From Actinoplanes italicus (GTDB lineage Bacteria > Actinomycetota > Actinomycetes > Mycobacteriales > Micromonosporaceae): a stretch of 64,000 nt of DNA. Position numbers and translations under genes: made by a program. The stretch lies in the NCBI RefSeq assembly GCF_003001815.1, contig NZ_PVMZ01000001.1:741687-805686 (forward strand), in the 5' to 3' direction. The notes beneath the pieces are model-generated. The model saw nothing but the letters and a program-made list of their open reading frames with translations. It did not search any database and was not told the DNA's origin. Of this stretch, positions 1-7,979 are shown piece by piece; the first letter of the stretch is position 1; each line of letters starts with the position of its first letter.

Positions 1-230
1 TCACGCTGACCGCGACCGAGTTCGAGCTGCTCCGCTACCTCATGCGCAACCCGCGGCGGGTGCTCAGCAAGCCGCAGATCCTGGACCGCGTCTGGAACTA
101 CGACTTCGGAGGGCAGGCGAACGTGGTCGAGCTGTACATCTCGTACCTGCGCAAGAAGATCGACGCCGGCCGCGCGCCGATGATCCACACCATGCGGGGT
201 GCCGGCTATGTCCTGAAGCCGGCCGACTGA
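1..230 (+). CDS. OmpR-family response regulator, C-terminal part (5' end outside window)
   Basis: Only the last 75 or so codons are inside the window; the reading frame is open from the first bases and stops at 228-230. What is visible is a complete winged-helix DNA-binding domain of the OmpR/PhoB class: the TxxEFELLRYL opening, the RVLSKPQILDRVW helix, the VVELYISYLRKKID recognition helix and the MRGAGYVLKP wing. The receiver domain must lie to the left. The stop is followed three bases later by the start of a sensor kinase gene, so this is the regulator of a two-component pair. The promoter targets cannot be read from this fragment. Confidence 0.93.
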   Translation, partial: TLTATEFELLRYLMRNPRRVLSKPQILDRVWNYDFGGQANVVELYISYLRKKIDAGRAPMIHTMRGAGYVLKPAD

Positions 231-233
231 CTC

Positions 234-1817
234 ATGCGTTCCGCCGCCACGACCCGACCCCAGCGTCCCGCTCGCTGGCGCAGCCCCGCGAGCTGGCCGC
301 TGCGCACCCGGATCGTCGCCATCATGATCAGCCTGCTCACCGTACTGGGCCTGGTCGTCGGCGGCACTGCCGAGCTTTACCTCTACAAATCGCTGCACCA
401 GCAGATCGACGCCGATCTGGTGGAACTGTCGAACAGGTTGCGGGGATTCGGAGGCAAGGGATACCCCCCGCTCGACAAGCCCGACAACATCCCGAACGGC
501 AACAGCTCGAACGGCAACAAGCCGCCGAGCAGCCTCCGCGAGAACTCGATCATGATCTCGGTGACCGGTGACGGCACCATCACGGGCTTCCGGGTGGTGG
601 GAACGCAGGGCTCGCCGGACAACGACTTCGAAGGACTCACCGCCACCGCCATCGAGGCGATACGCAGCGAGGTACCGAAGAACGGCGCCGCGGCCGACGT
701 CAACCTCGGCGGCGATCTCCCCCAGTACCGGGTGATGGCCACGATGAAGTCCGACGGCGGCATCCAGTACATCGGGCTCCCGCTGGACGAGGTCAACTCC
801 ACGCTGGTCACGGTGGCGGCGTTCACCGGGTGCGTGATCGTCGGGTCTCTGCTGATCGCGGGTTGGGGTGGAGCGCTCATCGTCCGCCGTACGCTCAAGC
901 CTCTCGATCGGGTCGCGGCGACCGCGACGCGGGTGTCCGAGCTGAAGCTCGACGCCGGGGAGGTCCGGCTCGCGCAGCGGGTACCCGAGTCCGACACCGA
1001 CCCGCGCACCGAGGTCGGCCAGGTCGGCGCCGCCCTGAACCGGATGCTCGACCACGTCGGCAACGCTCTGGAGGCCCGGCACGCGTCCGAGATGCAGGTA
1101 CGCCAGTTCGTCGCGGACGCCAGCCACGAGCTGCGCACCCCTCTGGCCGCGATTCGCGGGTACGCCGAGCTCAGTCGCCGCAGCCGTCAGCCCGTACCGG
1201 ATGAGATCTCGCATGTCCTGAACCGGGTCGAGTCGGAAGCCAAGCGGATGACCGCTCTGGTCGAGGACCTGCTGCTGCTGGCCCGCCTGGACGCCGGCCG
1301 CCCCCTCGCCCAGGACCCGGTCGACCTCACGATGCTCGCCGTCGACGCCACCAGTGACGCGCACGCCGCCGGACCGGGCCACTACTGGCAGCTGGATCTG
1401 CCGGACGAGCCGGTCACCGTGATCGGCGACGGCGCCCGCCTGCATCAGGTGGTGGCGAACCTGCTGGCCAACGCGCGGACCCACACCCCGGAGGGTTCGA
1501 CCGTGACGGTCAAGGTGGGTGCCGTGCCGAACGCCGCGGTGATCCAGGTGATCGACAACGGTCCGGGCATCCAGCCGGACGTGGTGCCGCGGATCTTCGA
1601 GCGTTTCTCCCGTGGGGACAGCTCCCGTTCGCGGGCGGCCGGCAGCACCGGTCTCGGACTGTCGATCGTGCACGCCGTCGTCACGTCACACCGCGGCAAG
1701 GTGGGCGTGCAGAGCCGTCCCGGCCAGACCGTTTTCACCGTGATGCTCCCCCTCGGCCCGCCGCCCGTCGTCCCAACAGCTGAACAGCGGCCGCAGATGC
1801 TGCATCCGGTCGGCTGA
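234..1817 (+). CDS. Sensor histidine kinase (HAMP-HisKA-HATPase), partner of the preceding regulator
   Basis: A 527-residue membrane kinase. A short basic N-terminus leads into TM1 (about residues 27-50), then an extracytoplasmic region of about 140 residues with an Asn/Gly/Ser-rich loop, TM2 near 195-217, HAMP, a HisKA domain with the phospho-acceptor in DASHELRTPLAAIRGY (His298), and an ATPase domain with the N box (NLLANARTH), G1 box (DNGPGIQPD) and G2 box (GSTGLGLSIV). All catalytic boxes are intact. The ATG lies three bases after the regulator stop with no clear Shine-Dalgarno, consistent with translational coupling. The domain order matches the PrrB/MprB/TrcS-like kinases of actinobacteria, but the signal sensed is unknown. 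Confidence 0.95.
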   Translation: MRSAATTRPQRPARWRSPASWPLRTRIVAIMISLLTVLGLVVGGTAELYLYKSLHQQIDADLVELSNRLRGFGGKGYPPLDKPDNIPNGNSSNGNKPPSSLRENSIMISVTGDGTITGFRVVGTQGSPDNDFEGLTATAIEAIRSEVPKNGAAADVNLGGDLPQYRVMATMKSDGGIQYIGLPLDEVNSTLVTVAAFTGCVIVGSLLIAGWGGALIVRRTLKPLDRVAATATRVSELKLDAGEVRLAQRVPESDTDPRTEVGQVGAALNRMLDHVGNALEARHASEMQVRQFVADASHELRTPLAAIRGYAELSRRSRQPVPDEISHVLNRVESEAKRMTALVEDLLLLARLDAGRPLAQDPVDLTMLAVDATSDAHAAGPGHYWQLDLPDEPVTVIGDGARLHQVVANLLANARTHTPEGSTVTVKVGAVPNAAVIQVIDNGPGIQPDVVPRIFERFSRGDSSRSRAAGSTGLGLSIVHAVVTSHRGKVGVQSRPGQTVFTVMLPLGPPPVVPTAEQRPQMLHPVG

Positions 1818-1823
1818 AGTCGC

Positions 1824-1829
1824 TATGCT
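1824..1829 (+). promoter_or_regulatory. -10 element (TATGCT) of the aro leader
   Basis: TATGCT lies seven bases upstream of the leader-peptide ATG at 1837. A transcript starting 6-8 bases after this hexamer would begin at or next to that ATG, so the leader peptide is probably translated from a leaderless mRNA. No convincing -35 is visible, which is usual for actinobacterial promoters. Confidence 0.5.
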
Positions 1830-1836
1830 GGCGGGC

Positions 1837-1908
1837 ATGTCTCCGTCTTGGTCGTTCTATTGGTTTACGAGGCCGGCTCCCGCCGGTGCCTCGGCCATGA
1901 CCGCATGA
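1837..1908 (+). CDS. Leader peptide of the aromatic amino-acid attenuator (23 aa)
   Basis: The 23-codon ORF reads MSPSWSFYWFTRPA... and ends with TGA at 1906-1908. Codons 5 and 7-10 encode Trp, Phe, Tyr, Trp and Phe, the three end products of the pathway that the next gene opens. Ribosome stalling there is the known logic of amino-acid attenuators. The peptide itself needs no function. It overlaps RNA segments 1 and 2 of the attenuator described separately. It is too short for ordinary gene callers. Confidence 0.88.
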   Translation: MSPSWSFYWFTRPAPAGASAMTA

Positions 1909-1961
1909 CCTGAGACACCCGCCAGAGCCGGCTGAGGCAGCGACGACGTCGCTGCCTTTTT
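1868..1961 (+). promoter_or_regulatory. Ribosome-mediated transcription attenuator for DAHP synthase
   Basis: Four pairing segments can be drawn by eye. Segments 1:2 (1868-1873 with 1888-1893) form a protector hairpin. Segments 2:3 (1887-1896 with 1930-1939, 10 bp with one G-U) form the antiterminator. Segments 3:4 (1935-1944 with 1948-1957) form the terminator. A ribosome stalled at the Trp/Phe/Tyr codons (1849-1866) would cover segment 1 and free 2 to pair with 3, giving read-through. A ribosome reaching the stop at 1908 would mask segment 2 and allow termination. The structure is seen in sequence; the regulation is inferred from the known mechanism. Confidence 0.87.
1935..1961 (+). terminator. 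Rho-independent attenuator terminator
   Basis: A perfect 10-bp stem (1935-1944 with 1948-1957), three-base loop GAC, followed by TTTTTG. The U-tract is unusual in this GC-rich genome and supports a true intrinsic terminator in the aro leader. Confidence 0.9.
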
Positions 1962-2017
1962 GTTTGCCCCGAGCAAACCGGCTCTGACCCAGGGCCGGTC
2001 GAAGGAGAGAAATCGCC

Positions 2018-3082
2018 ATGACCGCCCCAGAGGTGCAGCGCGTCCGTGACCAGCGGATCGAGAAGGTCGTACCGCTGATGAGCCCGGCCCTGCTCCACCA
2101 CGAGCTGCCCCTGACCTCCGAATTGCACGACACCGTGCTGGCCGGCCGTAAGCAGGTCGAGGACGTGCTGAACGGCCGAGATCAGCGCCTGATCGTGGTC
2201 GTCGGACCGTGTTCCGTGCACGATCCCGAGGCCGCCGGTGAATACGCCGACCGCCTGAAACTCGAGGCCGAACGGCTCAGCGAGGACCTGCTGATCGTGA
2301 TGCGGGTGTACTTCGAGAAGCCGCGCTCCACGGTCGGCTGGAAGGGCCTGATCATGGACCCGGCCCTGGACGGCTCGGGTGACGTCGGCACCGGCCTGCG
2401 GATCGCCCGCAAGCTGCTGCTCGAGGTCGTCCAGCGGGGCCTGCCGGTGGCCGTGGAGTTCCTCGACCCGATCACCCCGCAGTACATCGCCGACACGGTG
2501 GCCTGGGGCGCGATCGGTGCCCGGACCGTCGAGTCGCAGGTCCACCGTCAGCTGTCGTCCGGCCTGTCGATGCCGATCGGCATGAAGAACCGCCCCGACG
2601 GCAGCGTCGCGACCGCGGTCGACGCCATCCAGGCCGCCGAGGCGAAACACGTCTTCCCCGGCATCGACTACTCGGGCACCCCGGCGATCCTGCACACGGC
2701 CGGCAACCCGGACTGCCACCTGGTGCTGCGCGGCGGCGGCGGCAAGCCGAACTACAGCGCCGAGGAAGTCGAGTCGTCGCTGGCGCTGCTGCGCAAGGCG
2801 GGCCTGCCCGAGCGTCTGGTGATCGACTGCTCGCACGGCAACAGCAGCAAGGACCACAACCGGCAGCCGATCGTGGCCGAGGACATCGCGCAGCAGATGG
2901 AGTCCGGCAACCGGGCGATCAGTGGCGTGATGCTGGAGAGTTTCCTGGAGCCGGGCCGGCAGGATCTGGGCGGCGAGCTGACGTACGGCCAGTCGGTCAC
3001 CGATGCCTGCATGGGCTGGGACGCGACGGTGAGCGTCTTGGAGAGGCTGGCCGCGGCCGCCGCCAAGCGCCGCGCCGTGTAG
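2018..3082 (+). CDS. aroF: 3-deoxy-7-phosphoheptulonate (DAHP) synthase, type I
   Basis: This 354-residue enzyme condenses phosphoenolpyruvate with erythrose 4-phosphate, the first step of the shikimate pathway to Phe, Tyr and Trp. Class I family motifs are present: VVVGPCSVHDP near residue 65, the MRVYFEKPR phosphate-binding segment, GARTVESQVHRQLSSG, GMKNRPDG and DCSHGNSSKDH (metal and substrate ligands). The length equals that of AroF/AroG/AroH enzymes. Many actinobacteria use a type II enzyme instead or as well, so a second copy may exist elsewhere. The ATG follows an AAGGAGAG ribosome site. Expression is probably set by the upstream attenuator. The gene letter (aroF versus aroG) cannot be decided from sequence. 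Confidence 0.95.
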   Translation: MTAPEVQRVRDQRIEKVVPLMSPALLHHELPLTSELHDTVLAGRKQVEDVLNGRDQRLIVVVGPCSVHDPEAAGEYADRLKLEAERLSEDLLIVMRVYFEKPRSTVGWKGLIMDPALDGSGDVGTGLRIARKLLLEVVQRGLPVAVEFLDPITPQYIADTVAWGAIGARTVESQVHRQLSSGLSMPIGMKNRPDGSVATAVDAIQAAEAKHVFPGIDYSGTPAILHTAGNPDCHLVLRGGGGKPNYSAEEVESSLALLRKAGLPERLVIDCSHGNSSKDHNRQPIVAEDIAQQMESGNRAISGVMLESFLEPGRQDLGGELTYGQSVTDACMGWDATVSVLERLAAAAAKRRAV

Positions 3083-3091
3083 AGACGGGCC

Positions 3092-3122
3092 GCCCTGTGG
3101 GTCCGATTCGGACCCACAGGGC
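3092..3122 (+). terminator. Terminator hairpin after DAHP synthase
   Basis: A 13-bp perfect stem (3092-3104 with 3110-3122) with a five-base loop, ten bases after the stop codon. There is no U-tract, as is common in actinobacteria. Confidence 0.8.
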
Positions 3123-3295
3123 CCGCACCAATTTGCAACCCTGAGCTACCGAATCGCTACTTCATGTAGCGCCGTCATCGCTGATCAACCGATCCGTTGT
3201 ACCCCATGTCGAGGGATTTCTACAGGTCTTGGTGTCCGGAACGGAACGGACCGAAAAATCGGCACACAGGGCTGTATCACAGCGGCAACCCAGCG

Positions 3296-3334
3296 GTAAC
3301 AATGGGGACTGTGATCGAGATCGCTCTCGATCAC
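3296..3334 (+). promoter_or_regulatory. Probable promoter and 5' hairpin upstream of the DUF3040 gene
   Basis: A TAACAA hexamer (about 3296-3301) is followed by a perfect 10-bp inverted repeat GTGATCGAGA / TCTCGATCAC (3311-3320 and 3325-3334) with a TCGC loop. If transcription starts about seven bases after the hexamer, the mRNA would begin with this stem. It could be a stabilising 5' hairpin or an operator; the sequence does not distinguish them. The rest of 3123-3295 holds nothing I recognise. Confidence 0.4.
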
Positions 3335-3370
3335 TGCTTCACCGGCGAGGCGGACCGGAAGGTGGCGGAC

Positions 3371-3667
3371 ATGCTCAGCAAAGAGGACACCCGGCGGCTT
3401 GCTCAGCTCGAACGCCAGCTCAGGCGCGACGACCCCGACTTCGCGGCCCGCATGGGCGGCGGAAACTTCAGCGTGTCACCGACCGGTCGCCCTCCGCTGC
3501 CACTGTTCATCCTCGCTGCTGTGATAACTGTCACCGCTGTCGTTCTCGGTGTGGTCGGCTGGTGGATCGCCACCTCGATCGTCGCGACCTGGGCCGTGAT
3601 CACGCTGTCCACAGCCGTCTACCGGTTGCGCCGGCAGCGGGCTGAGCGCGCTTACCGTCACTCCTGA
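3371..3667 (+). CDS. DUF3040-family small membrane protein
   Basis: A 98-residue protein starting MLSKEDTRRLAQLERQLRRDD, the typical N-terminal amphipathic helix of DUF3040 proteins, followed by two hydrophobic segments (roughly residues 42-61 and 65-83) and a basic tail. The function of the family is unknown; it is almost confined to actinobacteria. I chose the ATG at 3371 because family members start at this point and AAGGTGG lies just upstream. An in-frame ATG at 3302 would add 23 residues of non-family sequence and run through the hairpin at 3311-3334. It is transcribed toward the MMPL gene, with a 72-bp gap. Confidence 0.8.
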   Translation: MLSKEDTRRLAQLERQLRRDDPDFAARMGGGNFSVSPTGRPPLPLFILAAVITVTAVVLGVVGWWIATSIVATWAVITLSTAVYRLRRQRAERAYRHS

Positions 3668-3739
3668 GGCCCTCATCCTCCACGTGTTTCGTCCGATGGG
3701 ACAGCTCGGTAGATCCGGCGTCCTCAGGAGGAGACACCA

Positions 3740-5827
3740 GTGGCGACCCTGCTGTACCGGCTGGGCCGGTTCTCGTTCCGGCGCCGCCGGTTCACCCTCG
3801 CGATCTGGATGACCGTTCTGGCCCTGCTCGGCGTGGGGTCGGCGACCCTGTCCGGGCCGACCACGGGCGAGTTCACGATTCCGGGCAGCGAGTCCTCGCG
3901 GGCGCTCGATGTTCTCGCCGAGAAGTTCGGCAGCGGGTCCGGCGGCGCCGAGGCCAAGGTGGTCTTCACCAGCGGTACGGCCATGACAGCGGACGGCCTG
4001 GCCGGTGTTGTCGCCGAGCTGAAGAGGATCCCGCAGGTCGCCGCCGTGGCGGATCCGGTGTTCTCGGCCGATCAGCGGACCGCGTACGCGGCGGTCTCCT
4101 ACTCGGTCGCGGCCGGCGACGTCACGACCGCCTCCCGCGACGCCCTGCTCGCGGTCGAGGCCGGCGAGGGTGTCGGTGTCGCGTTCTCCGGTGAGGCGAC
4201 CCGGAACAACGAGGAGAGTCACGCCGCCGAGACGATCGGCATCGCGGTCGCCGCCCTGGTCCTGGTGATCACCTTCGGCTCCCTGGTCGCGGCCGGCCTG
4301 CCGCTGCTCACCGCCATGATCGGCGTGGGCGCCGGGATGCTCGCCATCCAGATCGCGACCGGTTTCTTCGACCTGTCCTCGTCGACGTCGGCGCTGGCCA
4401 CCATGCTGGGCCTGGCGGTCGGGATCGACTACGCGCTGTTCGTGGTCTCGCGCTACCGGCACGAGCTGGCCGAGCACGACGACGAGGAGGCCGCCGGTCG
4501 CGCGGTCGGCACGGCCGGGTCGGCGGTTGTGTTCGCCGGGCTGACCGTGGTCATCGCGCTGGCCGCCCTGTCGGTCACCGGCATCCCGTTCCTGACCGCC
4601 ATGGGCCTGGCCGCGGCCGGCACGGTCGCCGTCGCGGTGCTGGTGACACTCACTTTCGTGCCCGCCGTTCTCGGTTTCGCCGGTCGGCGGCTGTACCCCC
4701 GGCCCGCGCGCAAGCCGGGGGCTCCGTTCGGCGAGCGCTGGGCGCGAGGTGTGCTGCGGCACCGCTGGGTGGCCCTGGTCGTCTCGCTCGGCGTGATCGG
4801 CGCGGTCGCGATCCCCGCCACGGATCTTCGCCTCGCCCTGCCGGACGACAGCACCGCCGCCGTCGATTCGACGCAGCGCAGGGCGTACGACCAACTCGCC
4901 CTTGGTTTTGGTCCGGGTTTCAACGGACCGCTGATCCTGGTCGCCGACGCCGGTGTGGCCGCCGCCGCCCAGCAGGCCGTGAGCGGGCTCTCCGACGTCG
5001 TCATGGTCACGCCGCCGGTGGTCGCACCCTCGGGGGACACCGCGATGCTGACCGTCATCCCGGCCAGCGCGCCGACCAGTGAGGCGACCAAGCAGCTCGT
5101 GCACGACATCCGTGCGCTCGGTATCGCGTCGCTCGCCGTCACCGGCACCACGGCTATCAACATCGATGTGTCCGACAGGCTCACCTCGGCCCTGATCCCG
5201 TACCTGGCGATCGTCGTCGGCCTCGCGTTCGTCCTGCTCATGCTCGTGTTCCGCAGCATCCTGGTACCGATCAAGGCGACCGTCGGATTTCTGCTCTCGG
5301 TGGCCGCGGCCTTCGGCGCGCTGGTCGCGGTGTTCCAGAACGGGCACCTCGCGGGACTGATCGGACTGGAGTCGACCGGGCCGATCGTGAGCATCATGCC
5401 GATCTTCCTGATCGGGATCCTGTTCGGCCTCGCCATGGACTACGAGGTCTTCCTCGTCACCCGCACCCGCGAGGAGTTCGTCCACGGCGCCGAACCGAAC
5501 CCCGCCATCATCAGCGGCATGCGCCACGGTGCCCGGGTGGTCACCGCCGCCGCCCTCATCATGATGAGCGTCTTCGCCGGATTCATCCTCGCCGACGACA
5601 CCATCATCAAGAGCCTCGGCTTCGCCCTGGCCTTCGGCGTCGCCGTCGACGCCTTCCTCGTCCGCATGACCATCGTCCCGGCCGTGCTCAGCCTGCTCGG
5701 ACGATCCGCCTGGTGGCTGCCCCGCTGGCTCGACCGGCTGCTGCCGGACGTGGACGTCGAGGGTTCGTCGCTGACCATCCGCCAGGAGGAGCCGCCGGCG
5801 GAGGTTCAGGAGCTGGCCGCGGCCTGA
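3740..5827 (+). CDS. MMPL-family (RND-type) membrane transporter
   Basis: A 695-residue protein with two MMPL repeats. Each has one N-terminal TM helix, an extracytoplasmic loop domain (about residues 45-165 and 370-480) and five more TM helices, giving about 12 in all. The Asp/Tyr pair characteristic of the proton relay is present in GLAVGIDYALFVVSRYR and FGLAMDYEVFLVTRTREE. Family members export lipids, siderophores or drugs using the proton gradient; the substrate here is unknown and no lipid biosynthesis genes adjoin it. The start is GTG 3740 after AGGAGGAG. The 3' end overlaps the convergent gene by 22 bp. Confidence 0.9.
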   Translation: MATLLYRLGRFSFRRRRFTLAIWMTVLALLGVGSATLSGPTTGEFTIPGSESSRALDVLAEKFGSGSGGAEAKVVFTSGTAMTADGLAGVVAELKRIPQVAAVADPVFSADQRTAYAAVSYSVAAGDVTTASRDALLAVEAGEGVGVAFSGEATRNNEESHAAETIGIAVAALVLVITFGSLVAAGLPLLTAMIGVGAGMLAIQIATGFFDLSSSTSALATMLGLAVGIDYALFVVSRYRHELAEHDDEEAAGRAVGTAGSAVVFAGLTVVIALAALSVTGIPFLTAMGLAAAGTVAVAVLVTLTFVPAVLGFAGRRLYPRPARKPGAPFGERWARGVLRHRWVALVVSLGVIGAVAIPATDLRLALPDDSTAAVDSTQRRAYDQLALGFGPGFNGPLILVADAGVAAAAQQAVSGLSDVVMVTPPVVAPSGDTAMLTVIPASAPTSEATKQLVHDIRALGIASLAVTGTTAINIDVSDRLTSALIPYLAIVVGLAFVLLMLVFRSILVPIKATVGFLLSVAAAFGALVAVFQNGHLAGLIGLESTGPIVSIMPIFLIGILFGLAMDYEVFLVTRTREEFVHGAEPNPAIISGMRHGARVVTAAALIMMSVFAGFILADDTIIKSLGFALAFGVAVDAFLVRMTIVPAVLSLLGRSAWWLPRWLDRLLPDVDVEGSSLTIRQEEPPAEVQELAAA

Positions 5828-6525
5828 GACTCGAACCGGCGGACGATCCCTGCCAGGGCGCGGACCTGACGCAGGACCGCGTCCGGCTCGGTGGAGCGGT
5901 GCTGCTCACGACCGATGTCGACGATCGCGTCGGGGCGGACCCCGACCTTGTGGAGCGGGCGGCGGTACAGCGGCTGCTGGGTCGTCGCCCACTCGACGAA
6001 CGACCACGACGGCTGCGGCAGGTAGACGATCCAGGCCGTGCCGGTCGCGCCGGTGCCCGGCCGGCGGAAGTCGAAGACCACGAACTCCAGGTCGTCGAGG
6101 AAACCACGCAGCACCGCGTACGCCGGCTGGCCGGCGTCGAAGTCGGGATTGTCGCCCCAGTCGGCGAGCAGGCCGGGGTCGACGTCGAGGAACCGCCAGC
6201 CGTGCCGCCGGGCCAGTTCGATCCGGTCTCCGACCCCGGTCGCCGGACGGACCGAGCGGTCGGCGAAGAACAGCAGCCACGCGGCGGCCGCGGCCAGCAG
6301 ACCGCCGAGGACGATCCCGGGCAGCGCGGCCGGGTGGGTGCTCTGTTCACCGATCGCGCGAGTGACACCACCACCATCACCGTAGGTCACACACTGATTG
6401 CCCGCGCGCACCTCAGTGGCACCACACCCGGTGTCAGCACTGACAAAAAGGACCAAACCGAGAACGAGAACCGCGAGTCCGACGAAGAAAACAATCCAAG
6501 TAGATCGATTCGGCCGAGCGTCCAT
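5806..6525 (-). CDS. Hypothetical membrane protein with two TM helices
   Basis: A 239-residue protein starting MDARPNRSTWIV after a GGGGAGGA site. TM1 spans about residues 9-29. A short outside loop follows with two cysteines (GCGATEVRAGNQC) that could form a disulfide. TM2 is at about 67-88. The remaining 150 residues are cytoplasmic and mixed alpha/beta in appearance, with FLDVDPGLLADWGDNPDF and WIVYLPQPSW segments. I do not recognise a family. Longer in-frame starts exist upstream (to 6630) but lack a ribosome site. The gene converges on and overlaps the MMPL gene by 22 bp, with no terminator between. Confidence 0.7.
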   Translation of the reverse strand: MDARPNRSTWIVFFVGLAVLVLGLVLFVSADTGCGATEVRAGNQCVTYGDGGGVTRAIGEQSTHPAALPGIVLGGLLAAAAAWLLFFADRSVRPATGVGDRIELARRHGWRFLDVDPGLLADWGDNPDFDAGQPAYAVLRGFLDDLEFVVFDFRRPGTGATGTAWIVYLPQPSWSFVEWATTQQPLYRRPLHKVGVRPDAIVDIGREQHRSTEPDAVLRQVRALAGIVRRFESQAAASS

Positions 6526-6576
6526 ACGTCCTCCCCGCGGTCCGCCGGTGATCAAGATACCGGTTACACCACGTAG

Positions 6577-6604
6577 TACGGCCGACGCGCGGGCGCCGGC
6601 CGTA
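6577..6604 (-). terminator. Terminator after the haloperoxidase-like gene
   Basis: TACGGCCG (6577-6584) pairs with CGGCCGTA (6597-6604), with an inner GCGC/GCGC extension. It lies 16 bp beyond the stop of the 6620-7831 gene. Confidence 0.6.
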
Positions 6605-6619
6605 TTACTGACCGAAACG

Positions 6620-7831
6620 TTATCCGGCAATCAGTGCGCGGGCGTTGCGGAGCGTGTTGCGGGCCACGTCCTTGCCGAGTTCGATACCGGCCTCGTCCGC
6701 GGCACGGGTGTGGATGCCGGACCAGACGCGGGCGTCCACGTTCTCCAGACTCGGCACCTTCCAGTCGGTGTAGGTGCGCGTCACACCGGGGGCGCTCGGG
6801 CTGGGAATGGTGTACGGGCTACGCGCTCTCGGTCCGAACAGCGCGGTCAGGATCTGCTCGGCCGAACCGGAGTAGGTGTTGTGCCCGCTCGGGTAGTCCG
6901 GGTGCGCCGGGGTGGTGTGCAGCGGCAGCCAGTCCGCGTCGCCGCCGGCCCGGATCGCCGTCACCGGACGCCACAACTGGTAGGCGTACTTGGCATCGGA
7001 CGTGGCGATCTGAGTGTCCACCGAGGCCACATGGAACAGGGCGACGAGCCGGACCCGATCGGCCAGCGAGCCGCGCGACTGCTCGACGGCGGCCCGCAGG
7101 ATCGGGGTGTAGAGCACGAACGACGAGCCGAGCCAGAACGTGGCGGTGTCGGTCTGCGCCTGGGTGCGGACCGTGCTGGTCGCGGCGCCGTACGCCTTGA
7201 CCTCGGCGAGGTCGCGCTGCTGACGGGCCGAACCGAGGGCCGGCGGCGGAGCCGGACGGAACTGGCCGGCGCTGCGCAGGGCGAACGGCCGGGCCACACG
7301 GTTGCCGTACTGGGTTGCGGGCGCGAACGCGGGCGGGGTGGGCTGCCAGATGCCGGGCGCAGCGGCCGGGACCGGGTACGGCGTGTTCACCGAGGCCGTG
7401 TCGAGGCCGTCGCCGGTCCGCTCGGCGAGCAGGCGGGTCGCCGCCTCACGGCCGGCGACCAGACCCCGGGCCTTGGCGTGCCCGTCCGGGATGCCGGCCA
7501 GGTCGTTGGCGAGCGCGGTGTCGACGGCGCCGGCCTGGGACGGGGTCAGCGCGATCAGGGTCTGGTGGACCGCGCCGGCGAGGGCGGCGCGCTGGTAGGC
7601 GGCGTTCCGGGAGCCGTTCTGCGCCCGGGCGGCGGCGAGCCAGCCGATCGCCCAGGTGCGGCTGTTGGTCACCTGGGTGGCCGCTCCACCGGCGGCGACC
7701 GCGGCGGCCGTGGTGTCGTACCAGGCCAGCACGGAGTTGGTGGCGGTGACGGCCGCGGCGGGCGCGGCCGTGCCGATCGCGGTCACGGCGACGGCGCTGA
7801 GCAGCGCCGCACCGGCTCTCTTGGCGAGCAT
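6620..7831 (-). CDS. Secreted vanadium-dependent haloperoxidase/PAP2-like protein
   Basis: A 403-residue protein with an N-terminal signal peptide (MLAKRAGAALLSAVAVTAIGTAAPAAA). The C-terminal half has the YPSGHNTYSGSAEQILTALFG motif of the vanadate/phosphate-binding site shared by haloperoxidases and PAP2 phosphatases, preceded by LWRPVTAIR (the Lys/Arg-containing motif 1 region) and followed by a VWSGIHTRAADEAG segment carrying the second His. The all-helical composition fits. Family proteins oxidise halides with peroxide or hydrolyse phosphoesters, and sequence alone does not separate these. The start at ATG 7831 has GAAGGG upstream; longer starts do not. A 9-bp inverted repeat straddles this start. 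Confidence 0.82.
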   Translation of the reverse strand: MLAKRAGAALLSAVAVTAIGTAAPAAAVTATNSVLAWYDTTAAAVAAGGAATQVTNSRTWAIGWLAAARAQNGSRNAAYQRAALAGAVHQTLIALTPSQAGAVDTALANDLAGIPDGHAKARGLVAGREAATRLLAERTGDGLDTASVNTPYPVPAAAPGIWQPTPPAFAPATQYGNRVARPFALRSAGQFRPAPPPALGSARQQRDLAEVKAYGAATSTVRTQAQTDTATFWLGSSFVLYTPILRAAVEQSRGSLADRVRLVALFHVASVDTQIATSDAKYAYQLWRPVTAIRAGGDADWLPLHTTPAHPDYPSGHNTYSGSAEQILTALFGPRARSPYTIPSPSAPGVTRTYTDWKVPSLENVDARVWSGIHTRAADEAGIELGKDVARNTLRNARALIAG

Positions 7832-7867
7832 CGCATACCCTTCAGATCTATGGGAGATGTATGCGAT
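7830..7867 (-). repeat. 9-bp inverted repeat over the haloperoxidase start codon
   Basis: ATCGCATAC (7830-7838) and GTATGCGAT (7859-7867) are perfect inverted copies, 20 bp apart. One arm contains the start codon region and the loop contains the ribosome-binding site. It may be a translation-blocking hairpin or a protein operator. Confidence 0.5.
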
Positions 7868-7937
7868 ACCCTCGCTTGCCACGAGCGGGTGAGTCAACGT
7901 ACGTCAATGGATTGTATTGATCTGAACACACACGAAA

Positions 7938-7963
7938 GGGCCCCCGCCGGACGGCGAGGGCCC
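7938..7963 (-). terminator. Terminator after the large nuclease gene
   Basis: A 12-bp GC-rich stem with one mismatch (7938-7949 with 7952-7963), 16 bp beyond the stop at 7980. Confidence 0.65.
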
Positions 7964-7979
7964 CTCCTAGCTGCTGTTG

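Noticed and set aside
1837..1961. T-box leader
   Set aside because: No T-box sequence or specifier loop; the short aromatic-rich peptide and 1:2/2:3/3:4 helices explain the region better.
5713..6576. 287-codon plus-strand frame after the MMPL gene
   Set aside because: Antisense to the minus-strand membrane protein, which has a ribosome site and TM helices; the plus frame has none.
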